DNA from: Treponema sp. UBA937
Lineage (GTDB): Bacteria; Spirochaetota; Spirochaetia; Treponematales; Breznakiellaceae
DNA: 64,000 nt
Direction of reading: 5' to 3'
NCBI GenBank assembly: GCA_002293455.1
Contig: DBDH01000102.1
Coordinates: 54,642-118,641, forward strand
Shown piece by piece: positions 53,589 through 62,982 of the stretch. The translations under genes and the position numbers were made by a program. Numbering within the stretch: position 1 is the first letter of the stretch; each line of letters begins with the position of its first letter. A model generated the notes under the pieces. It did not search any database, was not told the DNA's origin, and was given only the letters and a program-made list of their open reading frames with translations.

Positions 53589-54558
53589 TTTCGTAAGCCT
53601 GAATAATTTTTTTGATAAGCGGATTCCGGACCACATCTCCGGTATGCAGATATGAAAAAGCGATTCCTTCAACTTCAGATAAAATTGATACGGCATGGAG
53701 AAGCCCCGAATCGATTCTCCTCGGCAAATCGATTTGTGTGGTGTCACCGGTAATTACAGCCCGGGCGCCTTCGCCGATTCTTGTCAAAAACATTTTCATT
53801 TGTTCCTTGGTAGTATTTTGCGCCTCATCCAAAATGACCACGCAGTCATTTAAGCTCCGTCCCCGCATGTAGGCCAGCGGCGCGATTTCAATGGTCCGGG
53901 TTTCTTCCATGCGGCGGATCAGCTCGTAGGGAATAAGCGTTTCCATGGCATCGTAAAGGGGTCTTAAATAGGGATTGATTTTCTGAGCCAAATCGCCGGG
54001 CAAAAATCCCAGATTTTCACCGGCTTCGACAACCGGACGCGTCAGAACCAGTTTCCGCATCTTCTTTGACAAAATTAAGCGCAGGGCTTCGGCAATGGCA
54101 AGAAACGTTTTCCCCGTTCCCGCGGGTCCTACGCAAAATGAAATATCATGATTCCGGACAGCTTGAATATACTTTGCCTGATTCAAACTTCTGGGAAACA
54201 CGCGGCTGTATCCGTGAGGTATGATGATCATCGATTCTTTCAAAGGATCGACAGAAAGATTTTCCGCTTCCCCGTCAAGAGCAACTCTTGCGTGGGCGGT
54301 CTCCGCGAGGGCTTTTACATATTCGGGAGAAGGATTTTCGCCGCTTCGGACCGTATCAATCAAACTATCCATCATCATTCTGAATCGTTTAAGGCTCGGC
54401 TCATCCGCCCCTTCCAAACGTAGTTCATTTCCTCTGATCGCAATCCTTCCCCGGAGCGTTTCTTCCATTATTTTCAGGTTGTCATCGTTAGAGCCGCAAA
54501 CACCCGATAAAAGTTCTCTATTATCAAGAATAATAGTTATGCTGTCGTCCAAACACAC
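53575..54558 (-). CDS. phoH: PhoH-like ATPase
   Basis: 327 residues from a GTG start. An N-terminal KH-like part is followed by the PhoH ATPase core: SFCVGPAGTGKTFLAIAEAL (Walker A, about residue 137), GDLAQKINPYLRPLYDAM and VVILDEAQNTTKEQM (Walker B, about 230). Often linked with ybeY in RNA metabolism. First gene of the minus-strand run. Confidence 0.93.
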   Translation of the reverse strand: MCLDDSITIILDNRELLSGVCGSNDDNLKIMEETLRGRIAIRGNELRLEGADEPSLKRFRMMMDSLIDTVRSGENPSPEYVKALAETAHARVALDGEAENLSVDPLKESMIIIPHGYSRVFPRSLNQAKYIQAVRNHDISFCVGPAGTGKTFLAIAEALRLILSKKMRKLVLTRPVVEAGENLGFLPGDLAQKINPYLRPLYDAMETLIPYELIRRMEETRTIEIAPLAYMRGRSLNDCVVILDEAQNTTKEQMKMFLTRIGEGARAVITGDTTQIDLPRRIDSGLLHAVSILSEVEGIAFSYLHTGDVVRNPLIKKIIQAYENEEK

Positions 54559-54692
54559 CTCTTACACGATTTGGGAACTTCCAAAAAATCATTTTTTCAG
54601 AAGACTTTTTGCCCTACTGAAACGAGTCTATAACCCGATGCGATAGAAGTCAATAGCTATGTCCTATTTCTCCATATAACATACATTCCCCC

Positions 54693-54719
54693 TTGACGAT
54701 TTTTTTGTAATTTTATATT
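54693..54719 (+). promoter_or_regulatory. Tentative promoter of the thi operon
   Basis: TTGACG (54693-54698), a short 15-bp spacer and TATATT (54714-54719), about 45 bp before the riboswitch. The 398-bp gap at 54559-54956 contains only this and the riboswitch. Confidence 0.4.
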
Positions 54720-54763
54720 GTTTTCTCAGAAGATTATTCTTCATTAATTTTATAGCACACCGA

Positions 54764-54866
54764 ATCGGGGTGGTTGACCGTTCAGCGTTAATACGGCGCG
54801 AATGGAAGGCCTGAGATCAAACCCGCTGAACCTGCTCCGGATAATGCCGGCGAAGGGAACCCAGAC
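54764..54866 (+). ncRNA. TPP riboswitch (THI element)
   Basis: The THI-box core is visible in order: CGGGGT, CTGAGATCAAACCC, GAACCTG, then CCGGATAATGCCGGCG and AAGGGAACC. It binds thiamine pyrophosphate. The anti-Shine-Dalgarno-like TTCCTCCG at 54925-54932 can pair with AAGGAG at 54941-54946, which suggests translational control of thiB. Confidence 0.96.
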
Positions 54867-54956
54867 TGATACGATGGCAAGCATCATCACGTTGTTGTAT
54901 CGGTTCCGCGCAGAGATCATAATTTTCCTCCGTTCAGTGTAAGGAGTTTCCTTAAA

Positions 54957-55991
54957 ATGAACCGAACTTTTCGCGCTGTTTTCATCTTTTTTTGTTTACT
55001 GTTTACGGTATCCTCTTTTTTGTCCGCTAGGGGTACGAAGGAAACGAATCCGCCGAGAGAACAAGAAGTCGTAATTTGGACCTATGATTCTTTTATGTCG
55101 GAATGGGGACCGGGACCTCAGATTGAAAAAGATTTTGAAGCGGACACCGGCATACGGGCGCGCTTTGTTTCCTATGGCGATGCCGGAACCCTGCTGTCCC
55201 GGCTGCTCTTTGATAAAGAAAAAGCCGACGCCGATATTATCCTGGGGATAGATCAGAACATGATGCAGAAAGCGATGGATACGGGCCTGCTTGAATCTTA
55301 TGTTTCCCCGAATGCCGAAAATCTGCTGCCGGAAACCGTGGTCGATCCGGACTTCAGAGTGATTCCTTATGACTACAGTTATTTTGCCGTTGTGTATGAT
55401 TCGGAAAGGATTCCCAATCCCCCCAAAAGCCTCGAAGATTTAACCAAGCCCGAATTCGCGCAGTCATTGATTCTGATGGATCCCAGGACATCATCTCCCG
55501 GTTTGGGCTTTCTTGCCTGGACAAAAGATGTGTACGGAGCGGAATGGCTTGATTACTGGCAGCGGCTTTCCCCGTCAATCTTAACGATAGCCGACGGCTG
55601 GAGTTCCGGCTACGGGCTTTTTACTTCCGGCGAAGCTCCTATGGTTATATCCTACACGACAAGTCCCGGCGTTCATCTTTTGAATGAACAGACAGAACGG
55701 TACCAGGCGGCGGTGTTCAGCGGCGGTCATCCCGTTCAGATTGAGCTCGCGGCAATACTCAAAAACGCGAAAAATAAAGACGGCGCAAAACGCTTTATCG
55801 ATTTTATGCTCAGTCCCGCTTTTCAGGAACTCATTCCTGAAACAAACTGGATGTATCCGGTCATTTCAATTCCGCTGCCGGATTCTTTCCGCATCAATCC
55901 TAAAAGCGAGAAAACCCTTCTTCCCAATCCTGTAAGCGATGAAGAACTTGACGAATGGGCGCGGTTCGTGGCGGGAATAAAACGGTGGTAA
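54957..55991 (+). CDS. thiB: Thiamine ABC transporter substrate-binding protein ThiB
   Basis: 344 residues. A signal peptide (ending SFLSA) precedes a chain closely paralleling ThiB/TbpA: WTYDSFMSEWGPGPQIEKDFE, ADIILGIDQNMM, DYSYFAVVYD, DPRTSSPGLGFLAWTKDVYG, SYTTSPGVHLL. It captures thiamine or TPP in the periplasm. It follows a TPP riboswitch and overlaps thiP (TAATG). No thiamine biosynthesis genes are in the window, so this is a salvage operon. Confidence 0.95.
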   Translation: MNRTFRAVFIFFCLLFTVSSFLSARGTKETNPPREQEVVIWTYDSFMSEWGPGPQIEKDFEADTGIRARFVSYGDAGTLLSRLLFDKEKADADIILGIDQNMMQKAMDTGLLESYVSPNAENLLPETVVDPDFRVIPYDYSYFAVVYDSERIPNPPKSLEDLTKPEFAQSLILMDPRTSSPGLGFLAWTKDVYGAEWLDYWQRLSPSILTIADGWSSGYGLFTSGEAPMVISYTTSPGVHLLNEQTERYQAAVFSGGHPVQIELAAILKNAKNKDGAKRFIDFMLSPAFQELIPETNWMYPVISIPLPDSFRINPKSEKTLLPNPVSDEELDEWARFVAGIKRW

Positions 55992-57766
55992 TGAAAAAGG
56001 CGGAAGAGAGAGCCTCTTGCAAAACTCGGTTAGTTTTGCCGAGACTCTTGCGATTTCTCGCCTTTAGGCTGCGAAATACGCATTTTTCAGCAGCTGCAAA
56101 TGCAAAACTGAAGTTTTGCATTTGCCTCGAGAAAAAAACGGCCATCCTCCTTTCTCTGCTTCCTATGGCGCTGGTCTGTTTCTGTTTTCTTCTGCCTTAC
56201 GCGGCGGCATTGTCATCGTCTTTTTCAAAGGGACTTTCTTATATCCGCGAAGTGGTTCTGCACAGGTCCGATTTATCCAAAACCGTGTTATTTACTATTG
56301 TTCAGGCTTTCTTGAGTACGCTTTTGGCGCTTCTTTTCGGCCTGCCCGGTGCCTGGTTCTTGGGAAAGACCGAAAGCCGCGGAAAAAAAGTCCTCCGGGC
56401 TTTAACAGGAATCCCTTTCGCCCTGCCGTCCATTCTGGTGGTCCTTGGTTTTGTGCTCTTTTTCGGGAACGCGGGCTGGTTAAACAAATGCATTATGCTT
56501 GTTACGGGAAAAGATGAAGGACCGATTCGGATATTGTACCGGCCCGCGGCGGTTATTCTCGCTCACGCGTTTTACAACTTTCCGCTTGTGATCAGGCTTG
56601 TGGGAGACAGCATTTCACGGATTAAACAGACGTATATTCCGGCGGCGGAGAACCTGGGGGCGTCTCCTTTTAAAAGCGGCATCACGATTATTCTGCCCCT
56701 TATTTCTCCGGCAATTATTTCCGCGTCTTTGCTGATTTTTTTATATTGCTTTACCAGTTTTGCTGTCGTTCAGGTTTTGGGAGGCGGTCCTCCCGCGACT
56801 ACCTTGAGCGTGGAAATTTACCGTTACGCAAACATCTCTTTTGATTACGCGCAGGCCGGAATTTTTGCCGCGATAGAAACATGTATCGCTTTGGCGGTTT
56901 TTCTTTTGTATACGCGCTTTGAGAAGAAGTCCCGTAATTTTACCGGTTCCGCCGAAAACATCCGTATTTCCGGTGACACACAGAGGAAAACAGCGGGAAA
57001 AAGCCGATGGGGATTTGTAATATACGGCGTTATAATTTGCATTTTTATTGCCGGCCCCATCGTTTCCATTCCCCTTGAATCGGTATTATTCAAAACATCG
57101 AGAGCGTCTTTACCGGTAATCTCTTTCAGAAATTGGACGAACGCGGGATCGCTTTTTTCCGCTTTTTTCAACTCGCTTACATTGGCGCTTCTTGCTTCGT
57201 GCTGTTCTGTGCTGATGGGCTTCCTCGCCGCGTCCGGCTACAGGCTGCTTCGTCCTTCTTCCCGGTGGAGGCCCGTTCTCCACACCGGATATTCCATGCT
57301 TCTTATGTCTTCAGGAATAGTTCTTGGTTTCGGTTGGTTAATGCTGTACCGGAATCTCGGCGTTCCGGTTTTTCTTTCTTTGGTATTGATGCACGCTCTA
57401 TCCGCTTTTCCATTTTCTTTTTTCTCAATGCTGGAAGGACTGAACGGTATATCAATCAACACGTTTCACGCGGCTTCTTTGGCAGGGGCAAATCCTTTCA
57501 GGAAAATCACCAGTATTATGCTTCCATCAATTTTGCCGAGGCTGAGTTCCGCTTGGGCATTTGCTTTTGCCGTCAGCATGGGTGAATTGAACACGGTACT
57601 GATGCTCGGTTCCAGCGACTGGATTACCCTCCCCGTTTACATTTTCCGGGCGGCAGGTTCCTACCGCTTCGGTACCGCCTGCGTCGGAGGAACTGTACTG
57701 ATTTTTTTCACGCTTATAACATTTTTTGTTTCAGATCTTTCTTTCCAAAAATCAAAAAGGAAATAA
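55991..57766 (+). CDS. thiP: Thiamine ABC transporter permease ThiP with an in-frame repeat insertion
   Basis: 591 residues with two permease halves of about six membrane segments each. The EAA-type loops PAAENLGASPFKSGITIILP (about residue 215) and HAASLAGANPFRKITSIMLP (about 500) are both present. After MKKAEE, codons 7-47 come from a family-1 repeat (56010-56128). GAG codons flank it, and KKTAILLSLLPMALV resumes the normal N-terminus. Without it the protein would be about 550 residues, close to the usual ThiP. The extra 41 residues are basic and precede the first membrane segment. Confidence 0.93.
   Translation: MKKAEERASCKTRLVLPRLLRFLAFRLRNTHFSAAANAKLKFCICLEKKTAILLSLLPMALVCFCFLLPYAAALSSSFSKGLSYIREVVLHRSDLSKTVLFTIVQAFLSTLLALLFGLPGAWFLGKTESRGKKVLRALTGIPFALPSILVVLGFVLFFGNAGWLNKCIMLVTGKDEGPIRILYRPAAVILAHAFYNFPLVIRLVGDSISRIKQTYIPAAENLGASPFKSGITIILPLISPAIISASLLIFLYCFTSFAVVQVLGGGPPATTLSVEIYRYANISFDYAQAGIFAAIETCIALAVFLLYTRFEKKSRNFTGSAENIRISGDTQRKTAGKSRWGFVIYGVIICIFIAGPIVSIPLESVLFKTSRASLPVISFRNWTNAGSLFSAFFNSLTLALLASCCSVLMGFLAASGYRLLRPSSRWRPVLHTGYSMLLMSSGIVLGFGWLMLYRNLGVPVFLSLVLMHALSAFPFSFFSMLEGLNGISINTFHAASLAGANPFRKITSIMLPSILPRLSSAWAFAFAVSMGELNTVLMLGSSDWITLPVYIFRAAGSYRFGTACVGGTVLIFFTLITFFVSDLSFQKSKRK
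56010..56128. repeat. Family-1 structured repeat inside the thiP coding sequence
   Basis: It is the reverse-oriented counterpart of 3406-3525, matching over nearly its whole 119-120 bp including both end hairpins and the AAATACGCATTTT core. It is bounded by GAG on each side (56006-56008 and 56129-56131), which looks like a 3-bp target duplication. The reading frame passes through without a stop. Confidence 0.88.
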
Positions 57767-57767
57767 C

Positions 57768-58817
57768 ATGGCTCTTGTAATTCGTGACCTTTATAAATCT
57801 TTTGGCGGTTTTACGTTATCTTTGAATCTTACCGTAGAAGAAGGCGAAACCCTGGTAATAGCCGGACCTTCCGGCTGCGGAAAGACGACGGCGCTTCATC
57901 TTATTTCGGGACTCCTGGAAGCCGACGGCGGAGAAATTAATCTTAACGGCAAAGACATTACGAAAACGCCTCCCTGGGAACGGAACATCGCTATGGTCTT
58001 TCAGGATTTGGCCTTGTTCCCGCATCTTAACGCGGAAAAGAATATCGCTTATGGTCCCGCGATAAAAGGCGTAAAAAAAGAAGAAAGGCGGAAGATTGCG
58101 GAGCAAAATCTATCGCTAGTACAATTATCGGGATACGGTAACAGGAGGGTTCAAACGCTGTCCGGCGGCGAGAAACAGCGGATTGCCATCGCGCGGGCAT
58201 TGGCTTATAAACCAGACTGCCTTCTTTTTGACGAACCTTTCTCCAGTTTGGATACTCCCCTTCGCAGGGAATTGAGGGATCATTTTTTGGAAATTCGCAA
58301 AGAACTTGGGATTCCCTGCATCTTCGTTACCCACGACAGGGAAGAAGCGGCGGTCACCGCCGACCGGATAGCCGTAATTGATAACGGAAGGATTATAGAA
58401 ACCGGAAGTCCCAAAGATTTATTTTTATTTCCGAAAACGAAAATTACCGCGGAATTCTTCGGTTTTGGACAAGTTTTTCCTTGTAAGATAACACAGGTTC
58501 GGGAAGGAAAAATCAGCGTGCTCTCCCCTTTGGGAGAATTAGAAATTCCAGGCGGACATCTGCCCGAAATAAAAGACTGTTTTTTCTTTCTGCCCAAAGA
58601 CGCGATACAATTAGCAAATAACAACGAGCAATCAGCAAAAAAAATAACGGCTCTTTTTAAAAGAGCCGTTTATCGCGGCGACTCTCTTGTGTATGAGCTG
58701 GAGCTTCCTTCGGGAACGGCGCTTTCGATAGATGCTGACATAAGAAAAAGCGTCCCTCAAGCCGGAAGCCTTGTTTCGTTGATGATTGATCAAAGCCTTA
58801 TTCATGTTGTCGAGTAA
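57768..58817 (+). CDS. thiQ: Thiamine ABC transporter ATPase ThiQ-like
   Basis: 349 residues. Walker A GPSGCGKTTALH (about residue 34), signature LSGGEKQRIAIARAL (about 130), Walker B CLLFDEPFSSLD (about 152) and H-loop FVTHDREEA (about 186) are complete. It is longer than enterobacterial ThiQ because it has a C-terminal TOBE-like domain, as in FbpC/PotA-type ATPases. A palindrome lies in the coding sequence at 58649-58672. The start follows AAAGGAAA, one base after thiP. Confidence 0.9.
   Translation: MALVIRDLYKSFGGFTLSLNLTVEEGETLVIAGPSGCGKTTALHLISGLLEADGGEINLNGKDITKTPPWERNIAMVFQDLALFPHLNAEKNIAYGPAIKGVKKEERRKIAEQNLSLVQLSGYGNRRVQTLSGGEKQRIAIARALAYKPDCLLFDEPFSSLDTPLRRELRDHFLEIRKELGIPCIFVTHDREEAAVTADRIAVIDNGRIIETGSPKDLFLFPKTKITAEFFGFGQVFPCKITQVREGKISVLSPLGELEIPGGHLPEIKDCFFFLPKDAIQLANNNEQSAKKITALFKRAVYRGDSLVYELELPSGTALSIDADIRKSVPQAGSLVSLMIDQSLIHVVE
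58649..58672. repeat. Perfect palindrome within thiQ
   Basis: AACGGCTCTTTT and AAAAGAGCCGTT arms meet almost without a loop inside the TOBE-domain linker. It is preceded by an Asn/Gln-rich low-complexity stretch (NNNEQSAKK). Confidence 0.7.
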
Positions 58818-58826
58818 TATTGCCGG

Positions 58827-60218
58827 CTACATCAAAAGCCGGCTGAAAACCGCCTGGAACAATCCGATAAATCCGCCGAGAATCGCCCCGAAGACATTTA
58901 TCCATTTCAACTGGTTATCCATAACATCCAGAACGATTCTCTCGACGCGGACCATGTCCAGCGCGTCAATCCGTTCGGAAACCATGGTTTTTACATTGAT
59001 CGATGAAAGAAGGGAATCAACTTTTTCTCCGGCGATGTTCAATATTTTGCCGCTGATAAAGGTATCAATCTTTTCCTTTTGTTCCATGCTAAGATGAATA
59101 AGGCCGGACAATGTAGAATCCTTGTGCTGTTCGATGAAACGGTCAATACTCTGGCCCAGGCGCTGTTCCATGTTTTCATTTCCCTTTGCCCGGATAAATT
59201 CAATCAGCTTTTTTCCCGCTTCGCGAAGGTCTTTTTTATTGAGCCCTTTGATAACATCTTTCAAAGGTTCATCGATGTAAGACGATAACAAACCCATCAG
59301 AAAGTCGGAAGTCTGCGCGATATTTTTTTCAGAGTCAAATAATTTTTTAATCGCATTGCGGATAAAAACCGTCAAACGTTTTTTGGTGTTTTCATCTTTC
59401 ATGAGAGCATCAAGCTGTTTGATAAGGTCGTCAATAATTTCCGGCATCTTTTCGCGGATGGTTTTATCGTACTGTCCGGCGGAAATAAAGAAACGCTGAA
59501 TGGCATTGAGTTTCAATATCGCGTTGGTCAGAAAAATCTGCCCGTGGATTTCCAGTTCCCCATGGATTTCATCTTTCTTCAAAAAATCAACAAGAGAATG
59601 AGTAACAGAAGAAAACGCTTTGTCCGCCGCGGGCATAATATGTTCGGAAATCCTGGGCCCTGAACGCGTAACGCTGTCCCGGATAATTTGAGAAAGAGTT
59701 CCCTTCAGCGTTTCTGTCATCTCTCCGCCCAAAATATCCCGCACGCTTTTTTCATCCAAAGCATCTATCAAACTATCGCCCGCTTTTTCTATGATGCTTT
59801 CAAACGACGGAGAATAGATGAGGCTTTTCAGTACAAACGTGATAAACTGTGCCGTATTTGAAACGCTATCCTCGGATACTGTTTTCTGAGCAAGCAGAGT
59901 TCCAAGCGGAGTGCTGAGAATTTTTTCTGTATATGATGAGATTGATAATTGTAATGCACGGGCGACATCGTCACTTTGCAAACGCTTCCTCAAAATTTCC
60001 GGCGTAAACAATTCCCGTTCCACCATGGAACCTATATTGAGGGCCAGTTTGTGCCTTTCTTTGGGAAGGATGCCGGGAGTAAAAGGCAGCCGGATTCCCC
60101 ACACTCTTACTTCTTTGAGCGGACGGAACAACATTTTTATAGCGATGGCGTTTGTTACATAACCGATGACCGCTCCCATAATGGGAGGAAGTCCCCAGGC
60201 AAGCAGGGTTTTTATCAA
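58827..60218 (-). CDS. DUF445 family membrane protein
   Basis: 463 residues. MGAVIGYVTNAIAIKMLFRP near the N-terminus is the DUF445 signature. A second hydrophobic segment is at the extreme C-terminus (FGAILGGFIGLFQAVF), with a long helical region between. It starts at TTG overlapping the preceding stop. Function is unknown. Convergent with thiQ, 9 bp apart. Confidence 0.87.
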   Translation of the reverse strand: MIKTLLAWGLPPIMGAVIGYVTNAIAIKMLFRPLKEVRVWGIRLPFTPGILPKERHKLALNIGSMVERELFTPEILRKRLQSDDVARALQLSISSYTEKILSTPLGTLLAQKTVSEDSVSNTAQFITFVLKSLIYSPSFESIIEKAGDSLIDALDEKSVRDILGGEMTETLKGTLSQIIRDSVTRSGPRISEHIMPAADKAFSSVTHSLVDFLKKDEIHGELEIHGQIFLTNAILKLNAIQRFFISAGQYDKTIREKMPEIIDDLIKQLDALMKDENTKKRLTVFIRNAIKKLFDSEKNIAQTSDFLMGLLSSYIDEPLKDVIKGLNKKDLREAGKKLIEFIRAKGNENMEQRLGQSIDRFIEQHKDSTLSGLIHLSMEQKEKIDTFISGKILNIAGEKVDSLLSSINVKTMVSERIDALDMVRVERIVLDVMDNQLKWINVFGAILGGFIGLFQAVFSRLLM

Positions 60219-60595
60219 TTTAAAGACTCCGCGGCTGTCTTTGCCTGAGCTTCATTTTCATATACGACAATATATTCTTCTTTAAGCCAGCCTTCATAAA
60301 CACCCTTTACAAGCACCCACGATTCAATTTTATTGTTATCTTCTGCCGATCTTCTTTCCAAAACCGGAACCACCGTCCCTTCCCGAATATATCCAAGCGA
60401 AACCGCGCCCTGCCTAGGCTGATCCAACACATGCGTATAAGAATGAGTCAGCACGCCGTAACCAATAACAGATCTGGTCAAAGGCGGGCTGGACGGCGGC
60501 ACGATAAGGGTATCCTGCTTTAGCCTGTTACAGGAAATCAAAGAGATGGTCATAACAGCGGCCAGCACAATTCGCATCACATTGAGAAGTTGCAT
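60215..60595 (-). CDS. Small lipoprotein with SH3-like region
   Basis: 126 residues from the ATG at 60595, chosen because AGGCGG lies upstream; earlier ATGs at 60625 and 60667 are possible. The signal sequence ends LISC (a lipobox). The remaining chain (YGVLTHSYTHVLDQPRQGAV, then GTVVPVLERR and SWVLVKGVYEGWLKEEYI) resembles a bacterial SH3 domain. It overlaps the DUF445 gene by 4 bp. Confidence 0.72.
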   Translation of the reverse strand: MQLLNVMRIVLAAVMTISLISCNRLKQDTLIVPPSSPPLTRSVIGYGVLTHSYTHVLDQPRQGAVSLGYIREGTVVPVLERRSAEDNNKIESWVLVKGVYEGWLKEEYIVVYENEAQAKTAAESLN

Positions 60596-60688
60596 CCTTT
60601 TGCCGCCTGTATCGATGAGTTTCATAACACATACAATAATACTGCTTTTTCGATATTTCGTCATCATCTTTTTGAAGTATTATAAAAC

Positions 60689-61171
60689 CTAGAAATTAAA
60701 TTCGTCTCCCCAATTAAAATCTCCGGATTCTTCGATATTTTTTGGCCAATGTCCGCACCAATCGGGAACTTTGGGCTTTTCAACTCTGTCGGCGCCGGGC
60801 GTATACGGCTTAATATCCAACACAGGCGTTCCGGAACACGCGTCAATCCACCAAAGATCGATGATGCCTTTTTCAAAATTGATGGATTTAAGCGCCGAAA
60901 CGCTGATTGCCAGCGGATTTGGTCTTTCCGGAGAACGCGTCGCGAATACGCCGATTTCTTTCGGGCCCTTTTTATAGGGATTTTCCAACACAAGCCGATC
61001 CTGAAACACATTATTTTCCGATTTATGAAAAAACCAAACAACCAGCAAATGAGAATATCCTTTCAGCCCTATTAAACCCGGAATATATTTTTTATGCATC
61101 TTTATCGAAAATCTTCTGCCGTCATTCTCAACGAGCCCAATATCTCTAAGATTTACTTCATCAACCGTCAT
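60689..61171 (-). CDS. trmO: tRNA (t6A37) methyltransferase TrmO-like
   Basis: 160 residues of the UPF0066/TrmO family. VFATRSPERPNPLAISV (about residues 91-107) and CSGTPVLDIKPYTPGAD (about 127-143) are the conserved SAM-binding blocks. It would methylate t6A in tRNA-Thr, linking it to the tsaE/tsaB genes elsewhere in the window. Some family members are archaeal-type and lack the C-terminal domain, as here. Confidence 0.88.
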   Translation of the reverse strand: MTVDEVNLRDIGLVENDGRRFSIKMHKKYIPGLIGLKGYSHLLVVWFFHKSENNVFQDRLVLENPYKKGPKEIGVFATRSPERPNPLAISVSALKSINFEKGIIDLWWIDACSGTPVLDIKPYTPGADRVEKPKVPDWCGHWPKNIEESGDFNWGDEFNF

Positions 61172-61314
61172 TTCAGCCTCCTGCCTCTATTTTCTGAGAC
61201 TATGAAGTATTGTCAAGCGTTATCCCGCGAGTTACGTTGAACCCTGCCGGCGCCCCCAAGTCTGATATTGACACTCATTTCCATTCCATAGTAACTTAAG
61301 GAAGTCAAATTCCT

Positions 61315-61388
<74 letters not shown>

Positions 61389-61394
61389 AACGGT

Positions 61395-62420
61395 TTAGCC
61401 ATTTGCCTCATGTTTCTGCAAATATTCTTTATACCATGCATACTCTTGCCGGAGAAGTTTCGGCGTATCGAGTCCGTACGGACAGTGAGTTTTGCAGACA
61501 CCGCAATTGATGCAATCATTTATGCGTTCCATCATTGCCTTTGATTCGGGCAGCAAGAACTTGGCCGGATTCATTCTGCGGATGAGGAGGCTCATTCTTG
61601 CGGCGGTCGCGATCTCGATTTTGGCGGGGCAGCTTGGCATACAGTATCCGCAGGCACGGCAGAAATTACCGGAAAGTTCCGCTTTATCTTTGGCGATCCG
61701 CTCCCTCATTTCATCATTAAGAACCGGGGGATTTTCTTCCATTTTTAGAAATTGTTCCAACTCCCACATATGCTGGATACCCCAGATAGGTACGATGTTC
61801 CCTTTCTCCCGGAGAAGGGCAAAACTTGGCGCGGGATCGGTGAGTAAACCGCCGCTCATGGCTTTCATGGCGATCACGCCAACATCATGCTTTCGGCAGA
61901 GTTCCGCCAGCTCGAAATCCCGCTCGTCAGAAAGAGCGGAAAGCGGGAATTGCATAGTGTCAAACAATCCTGTCTTGACCATTTCCATCGCCGCGTCAAC
62001 CTTGTGACTAGTTACAGAGATAAAGCGTATTTTCCCTTCCTTTTTTGCCTGCAGCGCGGCTTGATACGTTTCGTGATCTTCAAAAGGGATATAGGGCGGA
62101 TTGTGAAACTGGTAAATATCGATGTAATCGGTTTTCAAATTCCGCAGACTGGTTTCTAAATCCTTAAACATTTCAGCTTTCGTATGAGAAGGGGATTTCG
62201 TCGCGATGACAATGGTATCCCGAAGGCCCGATAATGCTTTTCCGATTTTTTCCTCACTGTCGGTGTAAGATCTTGCGGTATCAAAAAAGTTTATGCCGCC
62301 GTCATAAGCACGGCGCAGGAGTTTTCCCGCGTCTTCAAAACTGAGACGCTGAATAGGTATCGCTCCAAAGCCGCTGCGGCTCACAAACAGTTCCGTTCTT
62401 CCCAATCGAATTTTTTCCAT
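61395..62420 (-). CDS. Aldo/keto reductase with two 4Fe-4S ferredoxin motifs
   Basis: 341 residues. The AKR barrel (residues 1-230) has FDTARSYTDSEEKIGKAL and DIYQFHNPP blocks. The C-terminus has CRACGYCMPSCP (about 252) and CINCGVCKTHCP (about 300), two ferredoxin-type cysteine clusters. Such fusions are common in anaerobes and probably pass electrons to an unidentified substrate. Confidence 0.9.
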   Translation of the reverse strand: MEKIRLGRTELFVSRSGFGAIPIQRLSFEDAGKLLRRAYDGGINFFDTARSYTDSEEKIGKALSGLRDTIVIATKSPSHTKAEMFKDLETSLRNLKTDYIDIYQFHNPPYIPFEDHETYQAALQAKKEGKIRFISVTSHKVDAAMEMVKTGLFDTMQFPLSALSDERDFELAELCRKHDVGVIAMKAMSGGLLTDPAPSFALLREKGNIVPIWGIQHMWELEQFLKMEENPPVLNDEMRERIAKDKAELSGNFCRACGYCMPSCPAKIEIATAARMSLLIRRMNPAKFLLPESKAMMERINDCINCGVCKTHCPYGLDTPKLLRQEYAWYKEYLQKHEANG

Positions 62421-62616
62421 TCCGCTTCCCCCGAATATTTTTCTTTCGTTACATAATAGTTAAATTCTATCATACTGCCTGACAAAAAACAAGCAAAAAT
62501 CGTAACTTGAGACATATTCATTGAAATGCCATTTTGAACACTTGACGTACACCGCACTACCGGGTAAATTCTTGTCAAAAGAGGCAATTGCGTTTTTCAT
62601 TGGGGGAGCCATAGAT

Positions 62617-62982
62617 ATGACTGATGTTCATAATGATATGCTTGATGATGAGGATTTTGATACCATCCTGTCTTCTGATATAGATTTTTCCGGAACTTTG
62701 ACCTTTGATAAGCCTTTTTTAATCCGGGGGCGCATGTCGGGACAAATTATTTCCAGCGGGCTTTTGGTGATCGATGAACACGCGGTGGTGGAGGCCGATA
62801 TCAGCACTTCCAAGGTTATTATCCGGGGGGAGGTAAAGGGAAATATTACGGCCACCGAGAAAGTTGAAATTTCCGTGATGGGAAAACTTTTTGGCAATGT
62901 GAACGCTCCCGAAGTTTTTATGGAAACCGGCTGTGTGTTTAACGGACAATGTACTATGATAAATAAAACGGTTTCAGAATAA
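62617..62982 (+). CDS. Bactofilin
   Basis: 121 residues. After an acidic N-terminus comes the bactofilin beta-helix (DUF583) with repeats such as LIRGRMSGQIISSGLLVIDE and VIIRGEVKGNITATEKVEIS. It polymerises into cytoskeletal filaments. The start follows GGGGGAG. It overlaps the TPR gene (TAATG). Just upstream, at 62582-62593, are bases resembling a family-1 repeat end. Confidence 0.92.
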   Translation: MTDVHNDMLDDEDFDTILSSDIDFSGTLTFDKPFLIRGRMSGQIISSGLLVIDEHAVVEADISTSKVIIRGEVKGNITATEKVEISVMGKLFGNVNAPEVFMETGCVFNGQCTMINKTVSE

